Shown: positions 8,550-15,531 of the stretch, piece after piece | How the letters are laid out: every line of letters begins with the position of its first letter | Numbering within the stretch: position 1 is the stretch's first letter | Translations under genes and position numbers: made by a program | The notes under the pieces: model-generated | What the model saw: the letters and a program-made list of their open reading frames with translations, nothing else | Database searches by the model: none | Told to the model about the DNA's origin: nothing | NCBI RefSeq assembly: GCF_943736995.1 | Contig: NZ_OX031157.1 | Coordinates: 1-64,000 of the forward strand | Direction of reading: 5' to 3' | Length of the DNA: 64,000 bases | Source of the DNA: Sporosarcina sp. Marseille-Q4943 | GTDB lineage: Bacteria; Bacillota; Bacilli; Bacillales_A; Planococcaceae

Positions 8550-8955
8550 AATCCTCTAGATCCCCGAAATCGTCACTGGAATCATCTTCATCATTTTCAA
8601 AGAACATTTTCTTCATCTCATAAAGTTTAATCAGCTCCTTAACTTTCTTTTCCGGGTCAGTAGCCAGATCGTGTAGCATGATTGGATGTTTTTTCAGCTC
8701 GTTGAATAGTTTTAGTTCATAATCGGTTAACGATATATCTTTACCTGCAACGTTAATGGTGTTTTCGAAACCTAATAAATCATCAGTTGTAACTCCAAAG
8801 AATAATGCTATCTTTTCAAGTGTTGCAAAGGAAGGTTCGCTTTCGCCGCTTTCGTACTTCGCATACCCCTGTCGCGTAATGCCTAAAAAATCCGCCATTT
8901 CTTGTTGGGACATCTTTTTCTTCTTTCGTAGTGCTTTTAAACTCTCCGAAAACAT
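8548..8955 (-). CDS. XRE-family phage repressor (CI-like)
   Basis: A 135-residue repressor. An N-terminal helix-turn-helix (about 6-60; core KKMSQQEMADFLGITRQGYAKYE) is followed by a short helical region and an acidic C-terminus (DEDDSSDDFGDLED). There is no S24/LexA-type self-cleavage domain, so induction probably depends on the ImmA-like peptidase encoded two genes downstream. The start has AGGAAGG upstream. It diverges from the Cro-like gene; the intergenic region holds the operator array it should bind. Confidence 0.88.
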   Translation of the reverse strand: MFSESLKALRKKKKMSQQEMADFLGITRQGYAKYESGESEPSFATLEKIALFFGVTTDDLLGFENTINVAGKDISLTDYELKLFNELKKHPIMLHDLATDPEKKVKELIKLYEMKKMFFENDEDDSSDDFGDLED

Positions 8956-8988
8956 TGTTTCACCTTCCTAAGTCAAGTAATTACATAT

Positions 8989-9016
8989 ATTATACAGCAA
9001 CAAATTGTTGCGTGAA
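8989..9016 (-). promoter_or_regulatory. Repressor promoter
   Basis: On the minus strand TTCACG (9011-9016), a 16-bp spacer and TATAAT (8989-8994) form a promoter facing the repressor. Operator 1 (8997-9011) fills the spacer, so binding would shut off repressor synthesis. Confidence 0.6.
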
Positions 9017-9100
9017 CGAATTGCAACAAAAAGTTGCATAAAACTCTTGACGCAACCATTAGTTTCGTTTATTATGTAATTAACAGCAACTAAAGGTTGC
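8997..9100. promoter_or_regulatory. Operator array GCAAC-N5-GTTGC (four sites)
   Basis: Three perfect copies of the 15-bp palindrome lie at 8997-9011, 9023-9037 and 9086-9100. One degenerate copy is at 9052-9066 (GCAAC-N5-GTTTC). The centres are about 26, 29 and 34 bp apart. The sites cover the repressor spacer, the region between the divergent promoters, the cro -35 box and the cro transcription start. Confidence 0.85.
9047..9075 (+). promoter_or_regulatory. Early rightward promoter (cro promoter)
   Basis: TTGACG (9047-9052), a 17-bp spacer and TATTAT (9070-9075). The degenerate operator overlaps the -35 box and the operator at 9086-9100 lies just downstream of -10, so repressor binding should block it. 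Confidence 0.8.
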
Positions 9101-9118
9101 GAGAATGGAGGTGCAAAG

Positions 9119-9352
9119 ATGGATAACGACCTAAAGAAAGTGTTGATTGGTAGAAGAACAGAGCTTGGTTATTCACACCAACAAATCGCTGATGAGGTTA
9201 GTATTTCAAGACAATTCTACGGCATGATTGAGAACGGAGAACGAAGACCGTCTGTGGAGGTTGCAAAAAAAATAGGTCGGGTAATGGATCTTGACTGGCA
9301 AATTTTTTTTGAAAGCATAGGCAACTATAAGTTGCAAAAGGGAGTTGGGTAG
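9119..9352 (+). CDS. Cro-like XRE DNA-binding protein
   Basis: A 77-residue helix-turn-helix protein (core GYSHQQIADEVSISRQFYGM, about 18-37), the first gene of the rightward early operon. It faces the repressor gene and probably binds the same operators to switch to lytic growth. The Shine-Dalgarno is GGAGGTG. A fifth perfect operator lies inside its 3' end. Confidence 0.85.
   Translation: MDNDLKKVLIGRRTELGYSHQQIADEVSISRQFYGMIENGERRPSVEVAKKIGRVMDLDWQIFFESIGNYKLQKGVG
9321..9335. promoter_or_regulatory. Fifth operator copy inside the cro-like gene
   Basis: GCAACTATAAGTTGC exactly matches the GCAAC-N5-GTTGC pattern of the intergenic operators, about 230 bp downstream of them. It could support looping or a roadblock to early transcription. 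Confidence 0.7.
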
Positions 9353-9363
9353 GAGGTGAACAA

Positions 9364-9453
9364 TTGAGATCCTCACACCCGTCGACAAGCATCCGAACGA
9401 GCGGAGCAGGCCAAGAACTGTCAGTTGCGACAAGGAGCCGCGCCAATAGGTAA
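9364..9453 (+). CDS. Possible 29-residue peptide (TTG start)
   Basis: A TTG codon with AGGAGGTG 5 nt upstream opens a 30-codon ORF (MRSSHPSTSIRTSGAGQELS and nine more residues). It overlaps a long RNA hairpin (9374-9486), so the ribosome-binding site may belong to a leader peptide or be fortuitous. No homologue is recognised. Confidence 0.35.
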   Translation: MRSSHPSTSIRTSGAGQELSVATRSRANR

Positions 9454-9486
9454 CGCCAAGACGTCGGGAACTTGTCGATGGGTGTG
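9374..9486 (+). ncRNA. Candidate structured RNA between cro and the excisionase-like gene
   Basis: CACACCCGTCGACAAG (9374-9389) pairs with CTTGTCGATGGGTGTG (9471-9486) over 16 bp with a single mismatch. It closes an 81-nt, GC-rich domain that contains a small palindrome (AACTGTCAGTT). The 241-nt gap 9353-9593 has no other convincing gene. I do not recognise a known RNA family. Confidence 0.4.
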
Positions 9487-9593
9487 GGTGAAAGCAAAGG
9501 AAGAATGGTATCCAGACAGGCTTGACAATGGGCAATTCGGAAATTAAATAGTCGGAATTGTTTTGAAAAATAGGAACAATAGGGGAGAGAGCG

Positions 9594-9887
9594 ATGATAA
9601 ACACATCATTTGATGTAGAAGCACTGCGTCAAATAATCAGGGAAGAAGTCAGGGGAGTGATGAGCGAAAAGTTACAGACGAATACTTTGCCACCTCTCTT
9701 AACACGTACAGAGCTGATGGAGCTGCTGCACATCGGTCCAACGAAAGCGGCAGAGCTGATGGCTAGACCGGACTTTCCAGTCATGAGGGAAGCGGGAGTG
9801 TTGATTCCGACCGACAAGCTATTTCAATGGATTGATCGGCATACGAGGTGGGTGGAGGATAACACCGGCTTCTACAAGGTGGGGTAG
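9594..9887 (+). CDS. Excisionase-type DNA-binding protein
   Basis: A 97-residue protein. The central part (LLTRTELMELLHIGPTKAAE, about 36-55) is a MerR/AlpA-like helix-turn-helix, followed by a short wing ending in FQWIDRHTRWVE. Small proteins of this kind act as excisionases or early regulators in Firmicute phages. The position after cro supports that, but direct evidence for excision is lacking. Shine-Dalgarno GGGGAGAG. Confidence 0.65.
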   Translation: MINTSFDVEALRQIIREEVRGVMSEKLQTNTLPPLLTRTELMELLHIGPTKAAELMARPDFPVMREAGVLIPTDKLFQWIDRHTRWVEDNTGFYKVG

Positions 9888-9890
9888 AGG

Positions 9891-9909
9891 GCCGGGGAAG
9901 AACCCCGGC
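9891..9909 (+). terminator. GC hairpin after the excisionase-like gene
   Basis: GCCGGGG-AAGAA-CCCCGGC is a perfect 7-bp stem beginning just after the stop codon. The following T run is poor and displaced, so it may attenuate transcription or protect the RNA rather than terminate. Confidence 0.35.
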
Positions 9910-9996
9910 AAGGTGAAAGGTTTTTGAAAGTGGTTGTTGTCGCGGAGGTTTTGGAGGTCTACATCTAAAGAATACAACACCCTTAACAGATAGAGT

Positions 9997-10011
9997 ATTC
10001 CAGTTTGGAAT
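9997..10011. promoter_or_regulatory. Palindromic operator candidate before the XRE gene
   Basis: ATTCCA-GTT-TGGAAT is a perfect inverted repeat 15 nt before the ATG of the helix-turn-helix gene at 10027, and differs from the cro operators. It may be that protein's own operator. Confidence 0.35.
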
Positions 10012-10026
10012 AAGGGGGTGAGGGGA

Positions 10027-10311
10027 ATGTTATACGGTTCAATTTTAAGAGCATGTCGCGAAAGGAAGGGTTGGAACCAGGAAGAAATGGCACACCAATT
10101 GCACATTAACCAGTCGGATATTTCAAAGTACGAAAACAACGTCAAAGAACCACCAATGTCGCTGTTTCAGAAGTGGGCGATGGTCACTGGGTCGCAGGAT
10201 GTGCTAGTAGCCTTTATCGCTGGAATGGAAGGTGTATCTATCTTATCTACAATACTAGCAACCATGGGCAGTGGAGTTATCGGCTTTATTAGATTAGGAG
10301 GGTTTATGTGA
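10027..10311 (+). CDS. XRE helix-turn-helix protein with C-terminal hydrophobic tail
   Basis: A 94-residue protein with an N-terminal XRE domain (WNQEEMAHQLHINQSDISKYE, about 17-36) and a hydrophobic C-terminus (VSILSTILATMGSGVIGFIR) that could anchor it in the membrane. I prefer the ATG at 10027 to the in-frame GTG at 10018 because the latter lies within the Shine-Dalgarno (GGGGGTGAGG). Its stop overlaps the start of the next gene. Confidence 0.7.
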   Translation: MLYGSILRACRERKGWNQEEMAHQLHINQSDISKYENNVKEPPMSLFQKWAMVTGSQDVLVAFIAGMEGVSILSTILATMGSGVIGFIRLGGFM

Positions 10312-10586
10312 GGGCAGAGGATTACAAGTCAGAGGACATCGAGGATGTTATTGAACTAAAGGGAATGGCACTACATCAGTTGGAAAACATTGAGCGCTGT
10401 TTATGGATGGATTCAATCGATGAAGCGACATTAAGGGCATTGAACTTACTCGAGCAAGTGTGGGCCATCCGAAAGAAAAAGTATGCAAAGCAGAAGGAAA
10501 AGGATTTTGGCTTCTTGATGAACAAACTGCGCGCAGCTGGTGTTCATGCAGAAATCATTAAATTTGAACATAAAAAAACCGACTGA
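10308..10586 (+). CDS. Hypothetical early protein (92 aa)
   Basis: A small charged helical protein with a GTG start overlapping the preceding stop and GGAGGG upstream. It has a lysine-rich segment near RKKKYAKQKEKDFG (about 63-76). No domain is recognised; the overlap implies translation coupled to the helix-turn-helix gene. Confidence 0.65.
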   Translation: MRAEDYKSEDIEDVIELKGMALHQLENIERCLWMDSIDEATLRALNLLEQVWAIRKKKYAKQKEKDFGFLMNKLRAAGVHAEIIKFEHKKTD

Positions 10587-10604
10587 CGCGGCTACGTCAA
10601 TCGG
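10571..10604 (-). terminator. Hairpin with T run on the minus strand
   Basis: CCGACTGACG (10579-10588) pairs with CGTCAATCGG (10595-10604), one mismatch. On the minus strand it is followed by seven T. It overlaps the end of the upstream ORF. No minus-strand gene is recognised to the right, so it would stop antisense transcription. Confidence 0.4.
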
Positions 10605-10753
10605 AGATCTCGAATTCTGTATTTCCATTATACCGGGAGCAAATGGCTCCCGTCAAGAAGTCCGGGAGCGGGGAGGCTATTACATTCCATTCCTCCAATC
10701 AATCTACCCCACGGCAAGTTCCCGGGTTTCTTGATGGGTTTCCATCAGAAAGG

Positions 10754-10870
10754 ATGATGTCAGTGTTAACTCTGGCAGAAAAGTTTCAGCTCATTGTGAT
10801 CGCGGCACCTTATGTCGTCATGTATTTCATGGTCCTTGAGCGAATGAAGGAAAGGAGGAGGCCTGAATGA
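10754..10870 (+). CDS. Small membrane protein (38 aa, start uncertain)
   Basis: The conserved-looking part is one hydrophobic segment (FQLIVIAAPYVVMYFMVL) followed by a basic tail. AGAAAGG lies just before two ATG codons (10754, 10757) and a GTG at 10763. The reading frame is open back to an ATG at 10643, but the upstream part reads through two GC hairpins and looks non-coding. Its stop overlaps the next start. Confidence 0.5.
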   Translation: MMSVLTLAEKFQLIVIAAPYVVMYFMVLERMKERRRPE

Positions 10871-11025
10871 AAGCAAGACGGGTAGAAAAATTGATTATCC
10901 AAGCAAGGGAGCTTCATCAAAATATTAAGACTGAACAAAAGGCAATTGACAACCCTGCGCTTGTAATGGGAATCCTCAGTGAACTGGAATTCTTCATTGA
11001 AAATATTGGAGGTGAAGAAGAATGA
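10867..11025 (+). CDS. Hypothetical early protein (52 aa)
   Basis: An ATG overlapping the previous stop (ATGA) opens a 52-residue acidic-basic helical protein ending ENIGGEEE. Its own stop overlaps the next start at 11022. Function unknown; both overlaps argue for a real, translationally coupled gene. Confidence 0.6.
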   Translation: MKARRVEKLIIQARELHQNIKTEQKAIDNPALVMGILSELEFFIENIGGEEE

Positions 11026-11207
11026 CGAAGTATTTATATCAGTGGGAAATCCGTTCGATGCATGAGGACCCTCCATACTTTGTACACACAGAAGAGGATG
11101 ATGTACTGGCGGCTGTCACAAAGTTTGTTGAGCAGTACGGAAACACGATTAGCGTTTACTCGGTGCGTAAGTCGGCTGAAATGATTCAGTACGAGGAGGC
11201 GATCTAA
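11022..11207 (+). CDS. Hypothetical early protein (61 aa)
   Basis: A small protein with GGAGGTGAAGA upstream of the ATG. The sequence YQWEIRSMHEDPPYFVHTEE suggests a small alpha/beta fold. No recognised domain. Part of the tightly packed early operon. Confidence 0.6.
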   Translation: MTKYLYQWEIRSMHEDPPYFVHTEEDDVLAAVTKFVEQYGNTISVYSVRKSAEMIQYEEAI

Positions 11208-11387
11208 GTGGGTGAATACGCGGAAATGATGTTGGAGGGCGTTTTCTGTGAAGGGTGTGGCGAGTACATGGGTGACGACTTCGGTTACCCACAACGATGT
11301 GCAGGCTGCCACCACGAAATTACTGTTGCTGAGGTCGAAAAAGAAAGGAGCAAACAAGATGGTACATTCAAAAATAATCGTAGCTGA
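11208..11387 (+). CDS. Small zinc-ribbon protein (59 aa)
   Basis: A GTG start directly after the previous stop, with GAGGAGG upstream. The region CEGCGEYMGDDFGYPQRCAG contains two CxxC pairs (CEGC and CAGC), typical of a zinc ribbon. Role unknown; phage proteins of this size often bind nucleic acid or host proteins. Confidence 0.6.
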   Translation: MGEYAEMMLEGVFCEGCGEYMGDDFGYPQRCAGCHHEITVAEVEKERSKQDGTFKNNRS

Positions 11388-11565
11388 AGAGTTAATTGCA
11401 CTAGCCAAAGAAGTCCTGGATGTATCAGTCAGTGTCAGGCGAGATCGAGATGATGACGAACTCGAAGCCGGATATAAAGAAGGATTGAAGGACGCTTATG
11501 CCAAGGTAGATGAAATGATTTATTCACGATTAGAAAAGATCCTCAGAGAATCTAAACAAAAATAA
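11359..11565 (+). CDS. Hypothetical early protein (68 aa)
   Basis: A helical charged protein. The ATG at 11359 has AAAGGAG 8 nt upstream and is preferred over an in-frame upstream start that would run through the zinc-ribbon gene. It overlaps that gene by 29 nt. It ends before a leader region (11566-11658) holding two small hairpins upstream of the recombination genes. Confidence 0.6.
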   Translation: MVHSKIIVAEELIALAKEVLDVSVSVRRDRDDDELEAGYKEGLKDAYAKVDEMIYSRLEKILRESKQK

Positions 11566-11658
11566 ACCCGCTGTTGGTAGCAGCGGATTCGGAGTTCTGA
11601 AATACATTCTTACGGTTATTTTATCGCAGAACCCCTTTAAAAACAAGGAGGGAACACA

Positions 11659-13638
11659 GTGAAGGAAATTAAATTGGTCAATTTAAAGCTCCGTAACTTC
11701 AAAGGAATCAAAAATTTCGATTTAAAAGCAGATGGAAATGACTTGGATGTCTATGGAGATAACGGTACCGGAAAAACAACCCTAATGGATGCATTTTTAT
11801 GGGTTCTGTTCTCGAAAGATAGTAACAACCGGGCAGACTTCGCAATCAAGACACTGGAAGCAGGTAAGGAAATCAATAACCTTGAGCATGAAGTCGAAGC
11901 AACTTTCTCCATTGGCGGACACAGCACAGAACTCCGAAAGGTCTACAAAGAAAAATGGACCAAGAAACGCGGCGCTCCACTCGCTGAATTCACTGGTCAT
12001 GAGACAAAACATTACATCGATGGGGTGCCGGTGCAAAAGAAAGAATACGAGGAGAAAGTTGGCTCCATCGTTAAGGAGGAAGTATTCAAGCTCCTCACCA
12101 ATCCATTGTTTTTTAATGAAAGTCTGAAATGGCAGGACCGTCGGAAAACACTCTTGGAAGTGTGCGGTGATGTGGAATTCGAAGATGTCCTGGCGTTCAA
12201 CAGTGATTTGAGAGACTTGCCAGCCATCCTGAAAGGACGAGCCATCGAGGATCATCGGAAAGTAATCGCATCCCGTCGAGCGGAAATCAATAAGGAGCTG
12301 GATCGTATTCCGGTTCGGATTTCGGAAGTCGAGAACTCCATGCCCGAAACGGCAGTCGATGCAAAGCTGCTTGTCAACGGAGTTGCAGAGATTGAGGAGA
12401 AGATGGATGAAAACGCAACGCTGATCAATAACATCCGAAACGGTGCAGTTATCGTCGATCGCCAGCAGAAGTTGAAACAAACTGAAATGGATCTCGAAAG
12501 CATCAAGCGCAACCTGGAATCCGAATCGGTAGAAGAAGGTTTCCGTGTACAAACAAAAATCCAAGAAGAGCAATCGAATCTTGCGATTATCCAACGAAGG
12601 AAAGATGATGCGGAATTCCAACTTAAAATCAAAGAAAAAGACATTGTTGGGTTTGATGAAAAGCTTGTAAAGCTTCGAGAGCAATGGGCGAATGAAGATC
12701 AAAAACATTTCGAACACAACCAAGAATGTGAGTGCCCAACATGCGGACAGGCATTACCAGCGGAAGAACTGGAAGCGGCGAAAGAAAAAGCATTGTCGGC
12801 CTTTAATCTAGCGAAAGCCACTAAGCTCGAAAACATTTCCAACACAGGGAAATCAATCGCGGAAGACAAGGCAAAAACTCTAGAGAATATCGAAGAATTG
12901 AAAGTGAAAGTATCCTCTTTTCAGTCGGATATAGAAGCGAAAGAAAATGTTATCGCTGGATTAACAGACAAATTAAATGCCCTGCGAGAAGCAGTGAAAG
13001 ATGCGAGGCAAGATTCGAAATACCTAGCCAAGTTGCAGGAGCAGGAATTGATTAAGACCGAAATTAAAAAGCTCCAGGAGAATGCACAGGAAGCCGTTGC
13101 TGACATCGAACAACAAAACGCAGAGTTACGGTCCAAACGTTCTGAACTCAACGCACAAATTGCCCAGCAAGTCCATGCAGAGACATCCCAAAAGCGGATA
13201 GTTGAGCTGGAAGAACAACAGAAGGAGCTTGCGACCGAATTTGAACAGCTGGAAAGAGAGCTCTTCCTTACAGAAGAATTCATTCGTAGCAAAGTCGAGC
13301 TGCTCGAAGAACGGATCAACAGCAAATTCAAGTTTGCACGCTTCAAGCTATTCGATACGCAAATCAACGGTGGCCTACAGGAAGTCTGCGAAACGACATT
13401 TGAAGGGGTGCCTTATAGTTCCGGTCTTAATAATGCGGCACGAATCAACGTCGGAATCGACATCATCAACACGCTTACTGAGCACTTTGGCATTAGAGCA
13501 CCAATCTTTGTGGACAACGCCGAGGCTGTCACGCGGTTAATCGATACCGATTCACAGCTGATCAGTTTGGTTGTATCCGAGCCGGACAAGCAGCTGCGCA
13601 TTGAATCTCAAACTGACAAAGAAAGCGATGTGGCTTAA
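11659..13638 (+). CDS. Rad50/SbcC-like AAA ATPase (phage recombination)
   Basis: A 659-residue SMC-type protein: Walker A GDNGTGKTT near the N-terminus (about 35-43), two long coiled coils (about 215-360 and 385-560) around a zinc-hook-like CPTCGQALP (about 361-369), and a C-terminal ATPase half. The expected Walker B appears as APIFVDNAEAV, without the usual DE pair. It starts with GTG after AAGGAGGG. It abuts a zinc-finger ORF and recT and an MBL-fold nuclease candidate, a set seen in other Firmicute phages. It probably helps process ends for RecT-mediated annealing; that role is inferred. Confidence 0.8.
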   Translation: MKEIKLVNLKLRNFKGIKNFDLKADGNDLDVYGDNGTGKTTLMDAFLWVLFSKDSNNRADFAIKTLEAGKEINNLEHEVEATFSIGGHSTELRKVYKEKWTKKRGAPLAEFTGHETKHYIDGVPVQKKEYEEKVGSIVKEEVFKLLTNPLFFNESLKWQDRRKTLLEVCGDVEFEDVLAFNSDLRDLPAILKGRAIEDHRKVIASRRAEINKELDRIPVRISEVENSMPETAVDAKLLVNGVAEIEEKMDENATLINNIRNGAVIVDRQQKLKQTEMDLESIKRNLESESVEEGFRVQTKIQEEQSNLAIIQRRKDDAEFQLKIKEKDIVGFDEKLVKLREQWANEDQKHFEHNQECECPTCGQALPAEELEAAKEKALSAFNLAKATKLENISNTGKSIAEDKAKTLENIEELKVKVSSFQSDIEAKENVIAGLTDKLNALREAVKDARQDSKYLAKLQEQELIKTEIKKLQENAQEAVADIEQQNAELRSKRSELNAQIAQQVHAETSQKRIVELEEQQKELATEFEQLERELFLTEEFIRSKVELLEERINSKFKFARFKLFDTQINGGLQEVCETTFEGVPYSSGLNNAARINVGIDIINTLTEHFGIRAPIFVDNAEAVTRLIDTDSQLISLVVSEPDKQLRIESQTDKESDVA

Positions 13639-13905
13639 ATGACGAAATTTGACGTAAGCGAAGCGGTAAAAGCGCAGAAAGAATACCAAGAGAGAACGGG
13701 AAGCCCAAGCTTCCCACCAACTTTTGGGACCTGTTGGAGTTGCAATACGAATATCTATGAATTGTATTTCTGGAACTATGAGCACGGACGGAAGGTTCCT
13801 GCAAATGAAAAAGATTTTAAAGTGAAAACAGGTATCTCAGTTGAGGAAGCCGGAGAACGATTAGTAACAGGATGCCCGCATTGTAATAGAAGTTATTGCG
13901 ACTAA
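13639..13905 (+). CDS. Zinc-finger-like protein in the recombination operon (88 aa)
   Basis: Starts directly after the ATPase stop. Two CxxC pairs, CWSC (about 32-35) and CPHC (about 80-83) plus a terminal Cys, suggest a treble-clef or ribbon zinc site. No specific family is recognised; the position suggests a DNA transaction accessory factor. Confidence 0.65.
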   Translation: MTKFDVSEAVKAQKEYQERTGSPSFPPTFGTCWSCNTNIYELYFWNYEHGRKVPANEKDFKVKTGISVEEAGERLVTGCPHCNRSYCD

Positions 13906-13925
13906 ATATAGGAGGGGAAAAATAA

Positions 13926-14807
13926 ATGACAACTCAAAACCAAAATCAGTTAGCCATCATCCAAAAAGATATTACGGATGCAGTCAGTAAAAACATCGAT
14001 AGATTACAGAGTGAGGGGCTGACGTTACCCCCTAATTACAACCATAGTAACGCCTTGAAGAGTGCGTTCTTCGCTCTATCAAATAGCCCTTCGGGTAACC
14101 TGTTGCAGGTTTGCTCTAAAGAGTCTGTAGCCAACGCATTGCTCGATATGGTGACACAAGGATTAAGTCCAGCAAAGACACAGTGCTACTTCGTGAATTA
14201 CGGTGGACAATGCCAACTGCTTCGCTCTTACTTTGGTACTCAGGCAGTGTTAAAGCGCCTTACCAATGTCAAAGACATATGGGCGAATGTGATTTACAAA
14301 GATGATGAATTTCAATACGAAAATGATCGCGGACGCGAGAAATTAGTCAGTCATAAAACGTCATTCGAAAACCGAGATAAGGACATCATCGGTGCTTATG
14401 CAGTCGTTCAGACGACAGATGATGAAGAAATATTGACTGTCATGACACGAAAAGAGATTGAAGTTTCATGGGGACAGTCCAAAACGAAACAAGCGGTACA
14501 CAACAAGTTTCCGCAGGAAATGGCAAAAAGAACGGTAATCAACCGTGCGGCAAAGGCTTTTATCAACACAAGTGACGACAGTGATTTGCTAGTACAAGCC
14601 ATTAATAATTCCACTGAAAACGAATATGAAGATCGACCACGCAAAGAAGTGAATCCGGAACATGAAATCCGTGAGAAAGCCAATACCGAAGAACTTGATA
14701 TTCAACCCGACAAACCGGTATTGGAAGCACCAGTGGAACAGCCTAGGAAGGAAAACATTCAACCTGAACCGGTGGTTATTAATGCGAATGAAGGACCTGG
14801 TTTCTAA
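13926..14807 (+). CDS. recT: RecT-family single-strand annealing protein
   Basis: A 293-residue RecT homologue that should bind single-stranded DNA and anneal complementary strands during phage recombination. Family features: ALLDMVTQGLSPAKTQCYFV (about 76-95), the Gly/Gln-rich loop that follows, and WANVIYKDDEF (about 119-129). The C-terminal tail (about 235-293) is acidic and proline-rich, as in many RecT proteins. The ribosome-binding site GGAGGGG is strong. The stop overlaps the next start (TAATG). Confidence 0.92.
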   Translation: MTTQNQNQLAIIQKDITDAVSKNIDRLQSEGLTLPPNYNHSNALKSAFFALSNSPSGNLLQVCSKESVANALLDMVTQGLSPAKTQCYFVNYGGQCQLLRSYFGTQAVLKRLTNVKDIWANVIYKDDEFQYENDRGREKLVSHKTSFENRDKDIIGAYAVVQTTDDEEILTVMTRKEIEVSWGQSKTKQAVHNKFPQEMAKRTVINRAAKAFINTSDDSDLLVQAINNSTENEYEDRPRKEVNPEHEIREKANTEELDIQPDKPVLEAPVEQPRKENIQPEPVVINANEGPGF

Positions 14808-15505
14808 TGATCCGTATTGAAACGCTTGCAACAGGAAGCACAGGCAACTGTTATCTGATCGATGATGACCGCACTCAACTTCTACTCGAGTGCGGTATCC
14901 GATTCAAAGATATTCGGCGCAAGTTGAACTTTCGAACATCATCCGTTGCAGGAATTTTAATTTCTCACAGCCACAAGGATCACTGCAAGGGTGTTTCTAG
15001 CGCGTTGGATGCTTCGCTGGACGTTTATATGTCTGGAGCCACAGCGAGCGAAATAGGCATATCACACAACCGAATTAGGCTGTATGAAAACAAGAAGCAG
15101 TTTAGAATCGGAACGTTTACCATTCTACCGTTTGACGTTCAGCACGATGTGGAGAATCACGGTTTTCTAATCCAAAGTGACAATGGGAGCAAACTACTTT
15201 TCGCAACTGATACTTACTACGTGAAATACAAATTCAAAGGGTTGAGCCACCTCATGATCGAGTGTAACTATTCTAGGAAAATACTTGATGAAAATGTTGA
15301 GAGTGGACGAGTCCCGCAGTTTTTAGCGAACAGGATTATCGGTAGCCATTTCTCACTGGAGAATGTGCTGGACTTTCTAAAGGCAAACGATCTGTCGAAG
15401 GTGCAGGAGATCCACCTGCTGCATCTGTCGGATAGTAATTCGGACGAAGGAATGTTTAAGCAAGAGGTTCAATCAGCTACAGGGAAACTAGTATACGTTC
15501 CCTGA
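14807..15505 (+). CDS. MBL-fold metallohydrolase, probable phage nuclease
   Basis: A 232-residue metallo-beta-lactamase-fold protein of the YycJ-like type. The metal motif HSHKDHCKG (about 44-52) and later His/Asp residues (FDVQHDVENHG, FATDTYY, GSHFS, LLHLSDSNSD) give the full binuclear set. Next to recT in Firmicute phages such proteins are thought to provide nuclease activity that makes single strands; this is inference from context. Translation is coupled to recT by a 1-nt overlap. Confidence 0.82.
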   Translation: MIRIETLATGSTGNCYLIDDDRTQLLLECGIRFKDIRRKLNFRTSSVAGILISHSHKDHCKGVSSALDASLDVYMSGATASEIGISHNRIRLYENKKQFRIGTFTILPFDVQHDVENHGFLIQSDNGSKLLFATDTYYVKYKFKGLSHLMIECNYSRKILDENVESGRVPQFLANRIIGSHFSLENVLDFLKANDLSKVQEIHLLHLSDSNSDEGMFKQEVQSATGKLVYVP

Positions 15506-15531
15506 TTCATCGATAGGAAGGAGGTACAAAA

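Noticed and set aside
9206..9604. Minus-strand ORFs of 99 and 132 codons opposite cro and the structured region
   Set aside because: They run antisense to the well-supported cro gene and operator, have no Shine-Dalgarno and look like shadows.
11797..12723. 308-codon minus-strand ORF inside the Rad50-like gene
   Set aside because: Long but fully antisense to a clear ATPase with coiled coils; its composition is what the reverse complement of Glu/Lys-rich coding sequence gives.
14807..15505. MBL-fold gene as a host yycJ homologue picked up by chance
   Set aside because: It overlaps recT and lies inside the early operon, so it is part of the phage recombination cassette.
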